DNA from: Serinus canaria
Lineage: Eukaryota > Chordata > Aves > Passeriformes > Fringillidae
Direction of reading: 5' to 3'
DNA: 64,000 nt
Assembly: GCF_022539315.1 (NCBI RefSeq)
Contig: NC_066316.1
Coordinates: forward strand, 60,059,994 to 60,123,993
Below, piece after piece: positions 1 to 14,100 of the stretch. Position numbers and translations under genes: made by a program. The notes under the pieces were generated by a model. The model worked only from the letters and a program-made list of their open reading frames with translations, was not told the DNA's origin and did no database searches. Each line of letters starts with the position of its first letter. Position 1 is the stretch's first letter.

Positions 1-1864
1 TTTTCTTGACTTAGTTAGCTGCATGAAATTCTAACTAATCTACAAGGAAAAACAAACATACAAAAAATTAAATAAAATAAAGAATAAAACTAAAACAAAG
101 AAAAACAAATACCCCCCCAACAAAGAGCTGACTCAATAATTCTTTTGAATAGAAAATAAAGATCCTACTAACACCAAATAAATAATGCAATTTCTTATGT
201 AATACTTCATTTCTAGCAATCAACATTTATATTTGATGGAATTAATTTCCTCAGGATGTTAAAATGGTTGTCTGCATTTAATTGATAAAAATGTCTTTTT
301 AAATGCTAATTATCTGTTCCATGACATTGTGCCTTTTGCACTAGGTAAAGCCAATGACAACAAAATGGTCCTTTCCAGAAATGTAAACATCCATTTACAC
401 TTTTGGTCCTTTCCAAAAATATAAACAGAAGTAATGCTTCAGAACAGTCTGAAAATAAATAATAATGACTCTATAATAATCCACTTCCCAGGATTCCATT
501 TGTGCATCTCAGACCTTTCTCTCTGTATTAGGAAAGTTACCCATATGATTTCTAATGTTAATTTTTTCAATTTATAGATACTGTTGCCAGGTTTACTTAA
601 TTTGTGAAAGACAGATCAGTAAAGGTTGTCTTCATTTTTATTTAATCCTGAGCACATAAGAAAAAGAAAACAACAAGACCTTCATGATTTATTTTGGAAA
701 AGGTCAAGTCTTTTCAGTTCATAAATGCATACAATACGGCAGAAAAGTCATTGGTTTAGAAATCTTGTTCAGAAATATAAACTTCTAAAATTGTTTTGAG
801 AATTCCTGAATTTCTTCTAATGGGAAGGACATGTTAGGGCACACAAGGACTGTCCCTGGCTGACAAGGACAAGCAAGGACCGACCCTACATGCTCCAAAG
901 TCCCCATGCCAACCTTTTAGAAGTGAACACTTTTTTCAGCATGATCAGCAGTGTTGTACCAGTTGTTCAGTTGTTAATGTAGAAAAGCTTAGCTGTTAAA
1001 ACCCAGTAGTCTTAAGAAAGAAAGAGAGAAGGAGAATGTAGGGCAGGTATAGCAAAACTAAAGAAAGTGAGTATAAACAAACCTACAACAGTGCAACCCA
1101 ATTCTCTCTCTATTTACCTATCTTCACAAATTCCATAGGCCATGCCAAGAAGGAAGAGAATACTTTCGTAAATATTATTTTTAGGATTTTACAGTGTGAG
1201 TAATCATAATATATCAGTCTTATCCATAAAGTAAGTGTATCCTCATACCTCTGGGTCTTTCCCCTAAATGTTGCTGGTAACAACTAAACAGAGTAACAAA
1301 CAAGCTACTTTTCTTTTTCATGCTAAATTAGCTCTACTAAGAACATTTTTAAAGTTCTACTGACCTCTGTAGACACTAAAACACAGCAGAAAAGTCTCAC
1401 ATCTGGAAAAGCGAACTTGTTTACATGCATATTCTTAACAGTCAGTCCATCAGCTCTAGTTTTTAATGAAGCATTTTTTTTCCTTTTGGCAGAACTATTT
1501 GTTTGTATTAGAAACATGCATAATTTCCGGGAAAAGATTCTTGCAGCCACCTGTAGACGCTTCATGAATGACTGATCTACATAGATGCCATAGGTAAAAG
1601 GAAAACCAATTTGAATTGTAAATTGAAGCTTGCAGACTACTAAATCTTGCTGCATGCTACTCTGGGCAGTATGTTGAAGACCCTGGAGATATTTCTTCAG
1701 CTGACATTTGAAAAAGCCACAAATAAATGAACCAAAGACAGCCAACTCCATTATTCACTGCCACACTATCAAGGCTAGCCTACCAAAAGGATTGACAACG
1801 TACAACTGCTGAAAGTAATAAAGACAAGTAATGAAAGGTTTTACTTTTATACTCGGTATTGAGG
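1..1864. other. Upstream flank of the SLC32-like gene, no gene recognised
   Basis: This stretch is AT-rich. It includes an imperfect 24-base duplication (366-389 and 404-427, period 38) and a short cluster of AAGGAC motifs near 845-880. The 5' UTR and promoter of the transporter must lie at its right end or beyond an unseen upstream exon, but no TATA box or CpG island is visible. Confidence 0.5.
366..427. repeat. Imperfect tandem duplication, 24-base copies, period 38
   Basis: The sequence TGGTCCTTTCC-A-AAAT-TAAACA appears at 366-389 and again at 404-427, differing at two positions. The spacer does not repeat. Confidence 0.6.
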
Positions 1865-2173
1865 ATGGCTCACCTGAAGCAGACTTTTTCATCTCTTTTC
1901 AAATGCTTTGGAGAAACACCATCTCTCTTTTTGGGACTGATGAGGTGGGACAGCTGCCTAGACACCGATGAAGAGCACCTGAATTTTGCTAAAAGCGATG
2001 AACTGAACAGAGCTCACAGCGAGAACAGAGAGGAACCAGATGGACCCCTGAAATTTGAGCTTGATATTTGTCACCAGGATCCAGAATACAAGTCCCCAGC
2101 TCCCTTGCCACATGCCCAGGTCAAACTGATCACTAGCTGGGAAGCAGGATGGAATGTAACAAATGCCATTCAG
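1865..2173 (+). CDS. SLC32A1-like: Exon 1 coding part: N-terminal cytosolic domain of the SLC32-like transporter
   Basis: This exon encodes 103 residues. The start is the ATG at 1865, the first ATG after an in-frame TGA at 1832, with A at -3 and G at +4, which is a favourable Kozak context. Residues 33-46 (TDEEHLNFAKSDEL) match the acidic DEE...FA..DDL block of the SLC32A1 N-terminus, and residues 92-103 (WEAGWNVTNAIQ) match the start of the first transmembrane region. Residues between about 50 and 85 are diverged and shorter than in SLC32A1. The exon ends CAG|gtaacc, a good donor at phase 0. If the intron were retained, translation would stop at the TGA at 2276. The region around the start is AT-rich without an obvious CpG island, and I see no convincing TATA box. 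Confidence 0.88.
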
Positions 2174-5100
2174 GTAACCTTTTATTTCCACACTTATTCC
2201 ACTCATCATTTGAAAAACCTGGTCATCTCTTATCCTGCTGTATTTTACTTAGCTGTACCATCATTTTGCGTATTCTGAAAGGTTTCTGTGAATTTATTAC
2301 TCACATATTTGAATCTTTCTGCATAAGATTAGCACTCTGATAAAACAGAGCTCCAAAGGGAAAAACTGTACATATGTTATCTGAAATTTTAAAAGTGTTT
2401 AAATTAGGTAAAATTGAAAGGGTGGTTATTGCACCTGTTTTGGTAGTGCTGACACTACCTTTAATAAGCATATTTGAATTCAGTGACAGAGATGTTTGAT
2501 AGAAATGTGAGGTAAACATCTAATAAAGAGAGGATGGTAAGAGCCAGACTGACGTCAGACATAAATTTACTGACATGTAAATTAAACTAGAAATAAATTG
2601 AAGCACGAAGCGCAAGAAGTGTAATAATACTTGTCAGTGTTAAAGAAAATAGGTTGAATAGATGTAAAGCATTTGGTCCCAGCATTCTGTGTGGAATTTG
2701 ACTCTCTTTCCAAATCCTTAAATTTAGCATTAAATGTTTCAGAATCTTTTTCTCACTTTTCATGATTCATTTCCTTACATAATTCTATCATTACCACTAA
2801 GTTTCTGTCTGACATAGTAAGAAAGCAGCATCCACTGACACATCTAAGTCCCAGTAACTGTTGCTTAAACACTTTTTTATGCCACTTCAGTTATAGAAAA
2901 ATAATCCTTCCCATGTCACACAAGTCTGATTATGCCGATGAATATTTGTTTACATATCCAGTTCATGCCTCAGCTCTGCAAAGGAGGAAAAAAAGGACAT
3001 CTTTCTAATCTTGGTGTATTTTCAAACATGAACACCACCATATGAGAGCCAGTGCAATAACAGGGCACTGTAGCAGATCATACTCTGAAAGTGTTCAGCT
3101 GTGAATAAAAGTGTGAAAGTACTAAAATACCCCAACTGCATTCTAGTAACTCATTTTATCTTCAATCTCCCTCAGCAGCATCTAGTCAGGACAGGAGTCT
3201 GGGATGAGAGCCCATTGTCTCTGTGAGTTTTACATTTGATTTCACCAAAGCCAAGATTTCATTCTGGAAGTCAGTTTTGTCAATATTTTCTGTATGACCT
3301 TTTGGCAAATCATATTCTCTAACCATTGTTCTCCTTTCTGAAAAACAAAAAATAACAATCCTCTGTAAATACATGAAAGTGCCAAAAATCCTAAATATTG
3401 TTGTGTACAAAATTATCATTAATTATTAATAACACTGGTTTCAGTTAAAATATAGACTAATGATACACATTAAAACACAATCAAATATGCAGTTGTCTAT
3501 TTAAAGTCACAATAAATTCAAGCTAAATTATCCAAGCAGATCAGTAACTACGGTCCTACTCAAAACTCTCAGTATGCTGAGTGTTGCCTACTATGTCTCT
3601 CATTTGGTAAAATATTTTAGAAATTAGCATTAAAAAGCAGTTGGCTACAGCTGTATTGAGTTTTCCTCCTAAGGTAGGCTCAAGGTTGCAAAGTATGGAA
3701 GCTACAGTTTCATTAATAATATAACCAATGTGCCCTAATGACACATAATTAAACAGTGTGCATGTGCAACCATGTGTGTGAATCTATGTACACATATTTG
3801 TATCATTCCTATTTCCCAATACCTGGGGTTGGGAGAAAGTAATTTGGTTTAGAAACAAAGTAGAGAAATAGAAGGGGAAAGAGAGGAGAGGAGAGAGGGG
3901 AGAATATTGAATAAGCCTCTGTCAGTAGAGAACAACAGTTTAAAGAAATTTCTATGAATAGCTTTGAAAAGAAAGTCAGAGTTGTGAACAGAATGATTAA
4001 AACAATCCAAACGTTTTTGACTGGTGAAGACAACCTTTGATAAAATGACAGTTGTTTTGCCCTACCCAGAAGAAAGGGCAGAAGTGTTTTGCATGGCAAT
4101 TAGAGGTAAACATTTCAGCAGAATTTTGAAACATTTTGAACAGCTATTTCAGTGAATACAATTAGCCTAAAAATGAAAATATTTTGCAATCCACATTTAT
4201 TATGGGAACAAATAAATATTTGATCTCTGAAATTAAAGACAAGGTATTCTTCACAGTGTTTTAAATATGTCTTTTCAAACAAAGAAGAGATTTTTATTTT
4301 TTTCTTAACTTGAACTGAAAAAATATGCACTTTTGGTGCTGATACTGTATGTGTAAATGATTGCTTCAGACATTTAAGTTTCCAGGGAAACATGTTTCGT
4401 ATTCCAGCACTGCACAGGCAAATCAAAACCTGTGTTTGGTTAATCTGGGTGAGGACAGAGACCATAAAGCTGAGTTAATTCAAATGGGAAAATGTACAGG
4501 ATCATCTTGCTTAGTGATGCAAGTTGCATTTGTTTTTATGCAGCAGTAAAAGGCCAAAATTATTTGTAATGACTTGTAGAGTGGTGCTGGATAGATAAGC
4601 AAACAATAGTCACAAAGAAGAAGGTAGTTAAATTCTAATGGTACAGTATTTCAGAGCAGAACCAAAGGACAATAAAGACTATTTATTTGCCAGTCACATG
4701 TAGTAACATTTTTGCAAACACTATGGAGAAAGCCAAACTAAAAGGAAAAGGCATTCATTATGTTGTGTCATGAAGGGGCACAAGAGAATGGAGAAAAAAC
4801 TAGAGAGAAGGAGAAGTGAAATAATGGAAAGAAGTGAAATAATGTTAATCTCACTATAATTTATACTGTGTAATTTATAGGTGTAGTTTATACCATTGTG
4901 AGTCAATCTCCACTTAGGAGAACCTTATACTGAAAAAAGTCAACCACTTTACCAGAAAGCTTCAAGTGACTTTCTGTACTCTGATGTCTGTGCAGTCTTT
5001 AAAATACAGGCTAATATAATTACACAGTTTTTCTCTGAGTGTTTGGTAAAACATAATGTATCAAATCTTGCTGGAATGCAGCCCAGCAGAAAAGGACTAA

Positions 5101-8100
5101 GGGGGCTGATCAACAGCAGCTGAACATGAGCCAGCCGAGCCCAGGTGGCCAGGAAGGCCAATGGACTTCTGGGCTGTACAAGCAATAGTGTGGCCAGCGG
5201 GTCCAGGCCAGTGATTGTCCCTCTGTACTCGACACAGGGGAGCCACCCCTCAAATCCTGTTCTCAGTTTAGGGGCCCTCACTACAAGACAGACATTGAGG
5301 TGCTGGATCATGTCCAGAGAAGGGCAACAGAGCTGGGAAAGGGTCTGGAGCCCAAGTTCTGTGGGAAGCAACTAAGAGAGCTGGGGTTGTTTTTCCTAAA
5401 GAAAAGGAGGCTCAGAGGAGACCTTGTGACTTTCTAGACCTACCTGAAAGTCAGGTGTAGAAAGTCACCTGGGGCTACCCAGGCAAGCAGTGACAGAAGG
5501 AGAGTACAAAGCTGCAGGCTGTGCCAGGGAAGGTTCAGGTTGAACATTAGGAATTATTTCTTCACTTAAAGAATTGATAAGCATTAGAACAGACTGCCCA
5601 TGAGGTAATGGAGTCACCATCCCTGAAGGTGTTCAAGAAACAACTGGATGTGGCACTTTGTGTCACAGTGTGGGTGAAAAGGTGGTGATTGATCAAAGGC
5701 TGGACTTGTTCATCTTAGAGTCTTTTCCAACTAAAATGATACTGTGAAATTGTGCTGAACATTCTCTTTGATTCTTTGCATCTGATACCTAATGTTGCCA
5801 ACATTCATATTCTTCCTTTGCAAAAAATTAGGTTGTACAAAGATTAGAAATACCTGCAGCAGGCAAAATTTTCTTATTCCATCATCAGAGAAACACAATA
5901 GGGTGCTTGACTACTGTAAGTGCTTCTAGGAATAACAATACTTAAATTAGCATTATTAATCATTTCTCAATGTGTCGATAATAAATTACCAATTATTGCA
6001 GCAGTAATCATAACTATTCTCATTATATTTATACTCTGTATATTATACATTAGTTTAGAAAATACCCAAGACTTCAATAATCATAATTTTAAAACCTGAC
6101 TATCCATATATCTCTCACTGCATGTCTTTATAACCATATTTCTGTGCTGGGTTCCAATTTAGTTCATTTTAACTTAGGTAATTGCAGCTCCTAAATACTT
6201 AACTGGAAAACACATTGATGCTGAAGAACAGAATTAGTAGACCTCACTCTGAAGATTTAAAGGCAAACATCTGAGGGGTGTCTAAACACCCCTCACATTA
6301 AGCTTTACTGACACATATTTAAACATTTTCTAAATATAAATATGGACATACTCGTGTGCTTAGAAAGCAGGTCATTAGATGTATAATTATATAAATCTTC
6401 TTATCCTGAACCTTAAATTATTTAGTCCTGTTTGGATAAATAGCCACTCAGATTTTAACTGCAGCACTTGATCTTAAGTATTTCTTTTCCAGACGTGAGA
6501 ACAGGGGTCAATCTTTTCTTGAGCACAAAGCAGTAACTTCCTGGAATTATACATTATATACTGAAGCTGAAGGTGTATGCATTGAAGCTAAAGTCATGCT
6601 CTGAACTGAATTATAAACATCTGGGAGAAACTAACTTCTGCATTTCCTATCAAGATGTGGCACTGAGAATTGAAGGGAGATGCCCAATGTTGATATCTAC
6701 ACTAGGACCAGAAAGTAAATTGAGTTTCCAAATGAAACATCAAGAAATGACAGCACAAAGCAAAATTCCAAGGTATTAGGACTATTGTGGTGCACATAAA
6801 AAATCCAAATAGTGAGTATGATTTTAGCTGAAATGCACTGGCGGTTTTGGCAAATTTATTTTTCCAAGGCTTGCAACCACAAACCCTTACAGCCAGAACT
6901 GCAGACCCCAAAAAAACCTGGTGAGAGCCATCTAAGTTCAGATCTGTTCTTTCTATGATAGAATGTCACCATTATGCAATGCAATTGATAAAAGATATAT
7001 TTTAGGGGAGAAGACTCTGTAACTAATGTTTGTGCTCTGGTTTTCCCTTCTGATTTTCTCCTGAGGGAAAAAAGATTCCAGACATACATCACTACTTTGT
7101 ATAATGTTTTATTTCAACTCAGACCCTGTGGTAGGCTTCTTTTGTGCACATATTCATATGGTACAGAGAAGGCTGAATTCAGGATATATATCTTCTCTAT
7201 TCCCAACCCTGTTTCGTATCACAAAAGCTCTTTATCAAAAGTGTGTTATCCTGCAACAAGGAAATAACATCTAATTCAGAGAAATCTCTTTATTTGAAAT
7301 GTAAGCACAGTGCAGCAGACTGGTTTTGAGTTATCTAACTGCCATTCCCATAAATCACATTAGACAATGCACTTCATCAGTCTGCTTTTCCCTTGGTCAG
7401 CTGCAAACACTAAAAAATGTTATGAAGACAGAACTCCTAATCATGGAGAGGTGGCTCATCGAAAATTGTTCCAGGAAGTAATATTTGGATTAATTCTCAT
7501 GGAATATAAGTTGCTGTTTTGTAGGTTTTGTCTTTTATGTCATCACATTATTTGGGCAATGATTGGGTGTGAGGGAGGGACTGTTGGGTGGATTTACATC
7601 AGCATACTGTACTGTAGCTATTGTGGAAACTTTAGAAGTGTCAGGTCAGTTTTCCTAAGCCACTCCATATCAGATTTTCCATCAAGTCGAAACTGTGATA
7701 TAACATAACTAGTCCACAAAATTATTCCTTGGACATACAGATAGTCCCAACATATGGACTGCTGGTTCAGAAAGCACCATACTAGCTCTTGAAGTCCAGA
7801 AAAAAAATGCATGGATTACACAAGCAACAGAACAAAGTATTGAAATTCTTTAAGCCTTCTAGGTGTTAAAATGACATATTAAAATATCTTTGGAAGTTAA
7901 AGCAGTACTTAGATCATGCTTATCCTCACTATGTGTTCAAAATTACATTTCTTAACAGATGAGTCACAAGAGAGTTACAGGAGGTGTCTCTCTCTGTGTG
8001 TCCTTCATAAATGATTCTAATAGTCTCAGTATTTTGGCTATGACTGATATACTTTATTATATAGTTTATTATATTGATCTATTTTGAGCTAATTAGCATA

Positions 8101-11100
8101 TGTGATTTTTTTTCCTCATATGAGATGAGTGGGAAACATTCTAAAGTATAATACTCCAAAAACCTGTGGAATTTAATATGCAACCTCAGTCTTAAATCTA
8201 AATCTCTTGATTCCACTGAGTGTAAGATACATATATTTTAAAATATTTATTTATAACCAATACCTTATTTTATATCTTTAACAGATTTTTACCTGAGTTT
8301 TACAGACATATCTGTCTAATGTTTCATTATTTTGATAACAGTAGCTAGAAGAACTGCTGAGCTTAAAGAAATATGAATAATTCTGTTCAGAACCTCAAAT
8401 TATAACCTTACATTTCAAGAAAGTATATATTTGGAACTTGATTTTAGCAATGTCAGTTATCTATAATTTCCAACAACTTCGGCAGAAACTCTTCTTGCTT
8501 TATAGTTTTGAAATATCTATATTTCAGCATCTAAATTTCAAAGCCACCCTGTTATCTTCAGTTTACTTCTAAGACCAATTAAGTCACTTCAATGCATGGT
8601 ATATTTTTCCTGGGGTTGATGTTCAGTTTGTCACAGTCTGGTAAAAAAGTGCTGGAGAGTTGCAAGTGGCTATTTTTTGTAAGTATAGACTTCTCATTGA
8701 CTGTTCAGTCATCATATAAATTTAAAAATTGTTTCATCTGGAAAATCTTCTACTATTAATCTTTTAGAACAGCTATCTTATAGATGTGAGTCTTCCTACA
8801 TGAAGCAGCTGTTAATAGAAGTTGTGTGCATATAAAAGGACAAAAGAACTAGCAAGTAAGCATACAGTAGTGTGGCAAGTAAACTGGGAGAGACCAGCTC
8901 AGTTCTTGTCCTTATACTGGTATTTTCCAACATGTAATAACATGAACTTTTGCATTAATTGGAATTTGCAAGTTGTTCCAGCATGTTGCCAAATTCAGCT
9001 AGCCAACAGATGTCCCTAGTGAGGACATAGAGTCTTAGAATAACAGAAGATCCTGAAATGAAAGAGAGCCATAAGGACCCATCCTTGGGTCCAAGACTTT
9101 GCTCCAGTACCTGCAAGGTACTGCCTCCAACACTGGCAGAATTCCTTGGGTGGATGCACTGGAGGAGTCTGCCAGTCTTTGAACTATTTTATATCTCACC
9201 CAGCTTAAGTACTTCTCCATCTAAGAGCTTTAAATGCTGCCATTATTCAAACATCAGTGGTGTTGCTAGAGCTTAATAGACAATCTGTCAAGTGACAGAG
9301 TATGATTTACATGCTCATTTACATATATTTGCAAAAAGGGTTTATTCATTTCCATTTGTCCCACAACACATGTGAAATAAATGGTACTTGTAAATACATC
9401 AGAAACTTGGACATTGTGCCTCCTGCTCCCAGGCCTCTTTTTTTTTTTTGTTTTCATTTCATCATTAGAGAGCCTTCAAAGCACCCTGGAGATGGGCATC
9501 ACTGCCTAAGTCCTTGTCCCTGCTTCCATGCAGGCCTATCATCCAGCATCATCTTTGGGGCCTCTTTCTATATCCTCACACTCAGACTAGATCCATGTCC
9601 TGCTTATTTTTACTGTAAAACCACACTAGCACATAGTCTGATTTACCAACCCACAAGGTTAAAACTGGTCTGAGCACTTAAATTCCCCATCTGGGCCACA
9701 GTAACACACTTTTCCCTAACCTTTCCAAGCTCACTCCATGCATACCCACCTAGAAAGCTGATGCAGCTCCATAACTCATGAGACCACCAGCTCTTGCAAG
9801 AAACTCTTCAACCACCAAATCAAATGTAAGTTGCTCATCTTTTTTATAATAATCTACCATTATTCTTCCAGTAGCTATTGACTTTGATCTCTTTTCTTCC
9901 TGTTACAATTACCATTTTCAATTTGGTAAATACTTACACAAGCATTCCTCTGAACTTATATGAAAATATTCCTCTGATTCTCTTAGAAATGCCCTTTTAG
10001 TGAAAATTGCACAGTTACAAACTGTTACAAGCCATTTGCTCTCTTGACTCACAGTATCTGGTATTCACTCTGCCTGTATTTGTGTCCTGGTTTAAGGCAG
10101 ATTTGGGAGGAAACTTCCTAAGGGGTCCCTCTAGAAATCAGAGTCAAGCGACCCCTCCCCTAGCTGCTTTGGGAAAGGATTTCCTTGGAGAAAAGTGGAA
10201 AAAAGCCTACTTATTTAATAAGCAAAGTATTCACAAGCATTAAAATTTAAAAATATCAAGCAACAAAACCTTTCACTGCTCTGAAAGGATGGCAAATTCA
10301 GAAAGTCCTTGTTGTGGGCTGTAGCTCAGCTCACTCAGTCTCTTATCCATCCCTCCTGCACTGGACAATGCCATGTCCTGGGCCCTGGTGGGCCACTGGT
10401 TTGAGCTCCCGGTGTTTTTCTGGGATTTTTTGGTCCAAAGTAGGTCTGAACAGCTACAAAAAAAAAAAGATAAGCTACAGTCAGGGCAACTTCTCTGCCT
10501 CAGCTAGCTAAAAAAACCCCCAAAACTAACTAAGAAGCAAAGGAGAGCTCTCTCCCAGTGTCCATGCTGCAGAGAGAACAGTCCAGGAGAAGGATGGGGG
10601 CAGCAAGTGCAGCTTCTGCAAACAGACTGCACACTTCTTGTCCCCCCTTTGCTCTCAGAACCAGCCTTAAAGGTGCAGAACATAACATCCAGCATAAACA
10701 GAGCAAATGTCTGGGGATAAAAGCATCATGAAGTCACCTTAGGACAATTTGTTTTTGTTATCCTACACCTGTATTTTAAATACTTTGGAGGAGGCACCAT
10801 CTTTTTGTGCTTTGTTTGCACATTGCTTTGCACAGTGGGATTACATTCAAGGACTTCCAGGTGCTACAATAATGGAAGCAATTTTAAAAGTGAGTCTCAA
10901 AATGTTTCCTATTTTACAAAAACTCTTCACAAAATAATGATTGTTTAAATGTAGCCTGTGATAAATCAGCTTGACATTTGATTCAGTTTCCTTTCTTTTC
11001 TCTATAAGGAATTGAGTCTCCTAGCTATTGAGGCTCATTGTAAAGGCTGAGCACAAGATAAATCAGCAAAAGAATGTGATAAGAGCACCTTTAGAATATT

Positions 11101-14100
11101 CAGCCATTAAAATGGGAATTCCATCTTAAAAATCCAGATGGCCAAGAAAGAAAATGACAGAAATATGATCTCAAAGATAAATGGATAGTGGCATTATGAA
11201 AATTATATTCTTTGAAAGAATAAATGTTACCAAAACCAAAGGATCGAGTAACTGTCAGCTGCTTGAAAGCAAGGATCCCTTTATTCCATGGAAGAACCCA
11301 ATGTGCCACAACTTGTTGCAGAACAAGGATCTCTGGCTCCCTCAGGTGAAGGGAATAGCTGATGTACTTTGCCACTATACTAAAATCAAATTCATCTACC
11401 ATACTCTTTGGTGTCATCAATCCCTGTGAGCATTTTTAACAAGTTGAATTAAAACAGATGGTGTATTTTTTCCTTCTCTTTTTTTAAATTCATGGCAGGT
11501 CACATGGTATTTAAATACACAGTTATTAGGCAACTTTGAATTTCTGTATCTGTTATATTTAGCTAGTTCATTGTTGTGATGTTGCATTTGACAGTTAACT
11601 TTCAAAACAAAGCCTAAATTACCTATTGTAATTTTTCACCAGCTTTCTGTGGCTGAGATAATTTGTGTACTTGTTCCTCTCTATAGCATATGCCATTGAC
11701 CAGCGATCATTATTGGAAAATATTATTATTTAAAATGTTCTTTCTGCCCCTATTCTTTAGCTTATGATTTATGCAACCTCAGCAAATTTGTTTTACTAAA
11801 CCATATTGAGTCATATAACTCCTCCCAGGATAAAATTCCTCCCAAGACAGCAAGAACAGAGTGACAGGCAGCAGAAAGCAAAATATTTTGTCATATGATA
11901 TTCCTTTCCTGTTTTTTCTAAACTTCCTTCACTTCCATTAGCAAATTTGCAGAAGGGAACTTATTTTTTTATTAAGTAAAAGAGTGAGCCCTAGAGTTGA
12001 TCTAGAAATAAAAGTTGACAAGTTCAGCACTTGTAAGTGCATATGAGAATTTAATGCTGAAAGTAAAGGACGTCTGAATTATTATAATGTGCTGGTAGAA
12101 TCAGAAATAGTGATGTTTCTCTAGCTGACTTTCCACACGGCAAAGCTTCTACACAATCCATAGCTGGTTAATCTACAGTTTACTTCAGTGTATATAATTC
12201 CTGACAGCAGTAGACTCATTGAAATGGTACAAGCTCTGTCTGAATAGGCAAATGGAGCTATTTGAGAAAATAAAAAACCCTAAACACAGTATTGAATATG
12301 ATATATTGTAATCTAGTTTTAGCACAGCAAGCTGTATAAAACATTTTACCCCCAAAGCTTAATAAAAAAAATTGTCTTCTATTTGTATGTCTTCTTCCTC
12401 TTCTCCCCACATACACCATGTTTCTTGGAAGGCAATGTTTCTCTGTATTCTTGGCCAGTGGCACTACTTTTGCCATATGTACAATGCTGTGTTACTAAAT
12501 AGCTAACAAAAAAATAAAATTTAATATTTACTTCTCAAAAATGTAAACATATGAGTCAAAGTCAGGAAACATTCACTTCAGTTCATACACACAAGCTGCT
12601 ATCCATTTCAGTTTCCATCCATTTCTTGAATTGACACAAATAACAGCACCAGTAGATACTATTTTGTAGTCTCTACAATAAACATTTTTATTGTTTTATG
12701 TTATGAGTAGCAATGGCCATTTCTGGCCTTTTCCTTTACATAGATATTTCTATTCATGATCATTTTTATATCTGTTTTCACCTCCAGAATCCATGCTTTG
12801 TTTCAGGCTAGTTCCTCTCTGATAAGAAGAGAACCTTTTGCTTTTCGGTTTTAAAACCATTCTACATTAATTATTTCAGACTAAATCTGGATATTTCAGA
12901 AATTGTGAGTAGTTCTACTGAAGCTTGAAAAAATATGGATTGAGAATAAGAATTATATGCAATATAGACTCAATACAACTTATTTTTATAGGGAATTTGT
13001 TTATTTTGTTTAAAAGAAGTTTTGGGGTTTTTTTTCTGTTACAAAGCGTGTTATTGCTCTCATTTTTCTGTCATTCTAGAAGCTGGCACTGAAGTTTATT
13101 CTATCTCACTACATGTTGAACCCCTGCTCTTGTCTCATTGTCTGCATGATTTCTGCAACTCCAAATGACATCTCCTCAGCCACCTTCTCATGAGGGACTT
13201 GAAAATCTCCTTCTAAGATTTAATTGGAATCTGGAGTTTAAAATGAGTTCTCCACTCCTGCTGCCCCTGTTGCCTTTACTTTCCTGCTGATTTCTTTCAC
13301 TTTGGCTGGAAAACCAACTGCTCTCAGAGCTCTTCCTTTTATGCTTTTTCTTGTTGTCATCTCATGCTAAAAATAAAATATCTTTACAAAACCGTAGGGT
13401 TCCCTCTGCTCTGTGGATGGGATTTCAGAGACTCTTTACCATCTCCTAAATTGTGAGGAGCTGCCATTCCACCCTGAAGGTTTCTTTTCCTAATCAGAAA
13501 GCTGCATAATGCATACTTTCCCGATAGCTTTCTCCTTATTCCTGTTTTATGCTTAGTTTTTTTCATTTCCAGTCATTTTTCCTCACAGCTTCTTGCCCAT
13601 CATATTCTCCTACCCCTTGTTTCTACCTCATATGGTTCACAGCCTTATGTTTTAATGTTCTTCACTTTACCTAACTGCCCTGCTTTGCCCTCTTCCTGCT
13701 TCCCCTGCTGCAGTCTTGTTACCAAATTATCCAGCTTCTTACTCTTCCTTTGCTTTTCCAGGATATGCCACCATTGCATGGCCATTGTAAAGGAATTCAC
13801 CTGACTCTAGAGATGACAGAGTGACATCTGTCACACCTCTGATGGAGATTCCCAAACCTAAAATAAGCGCCCTATACTGTGGGAACAAGTAGTCACGTGG
13901 TGATCCTTATTTCTATCCATCATTTCTGGAGTTACCAGACCCCTTCCAACTCAGATATTCTGTGATTCTGTGATTAGCTTAACTTTTTGCTATGTTTAGG
14001 AAGGAAAAGTTAGGAATCCTGTTCCTAGTAAGTGTGCATCAAAGCAAGGCAGATATGTCATGTGTGTCTCTTCTGCTGCTGTGTGCACTCATCCATTCAA

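Noticed and set aside
1323..1751. A 142-codon minus-strand open frame just upstream of exon 1
   Set aside because: Its composition is not protein-like for any family I know, it has no domain motifs, and it lies in AT-rich flank. It could be part of an antisense RNA, but nothing in the sequence supports that.
1859..1864. Extending the transporter start upstream to TTG at 1859
   Set aside because: The ATG at 1865 has a good Kozak context and is the first ATG after an in-frame stop at 1832.
5145..5375. A 76-codon frame near 5.2 kb
   Set aside because: It lies within the CR1 fragment and is not a host gene.
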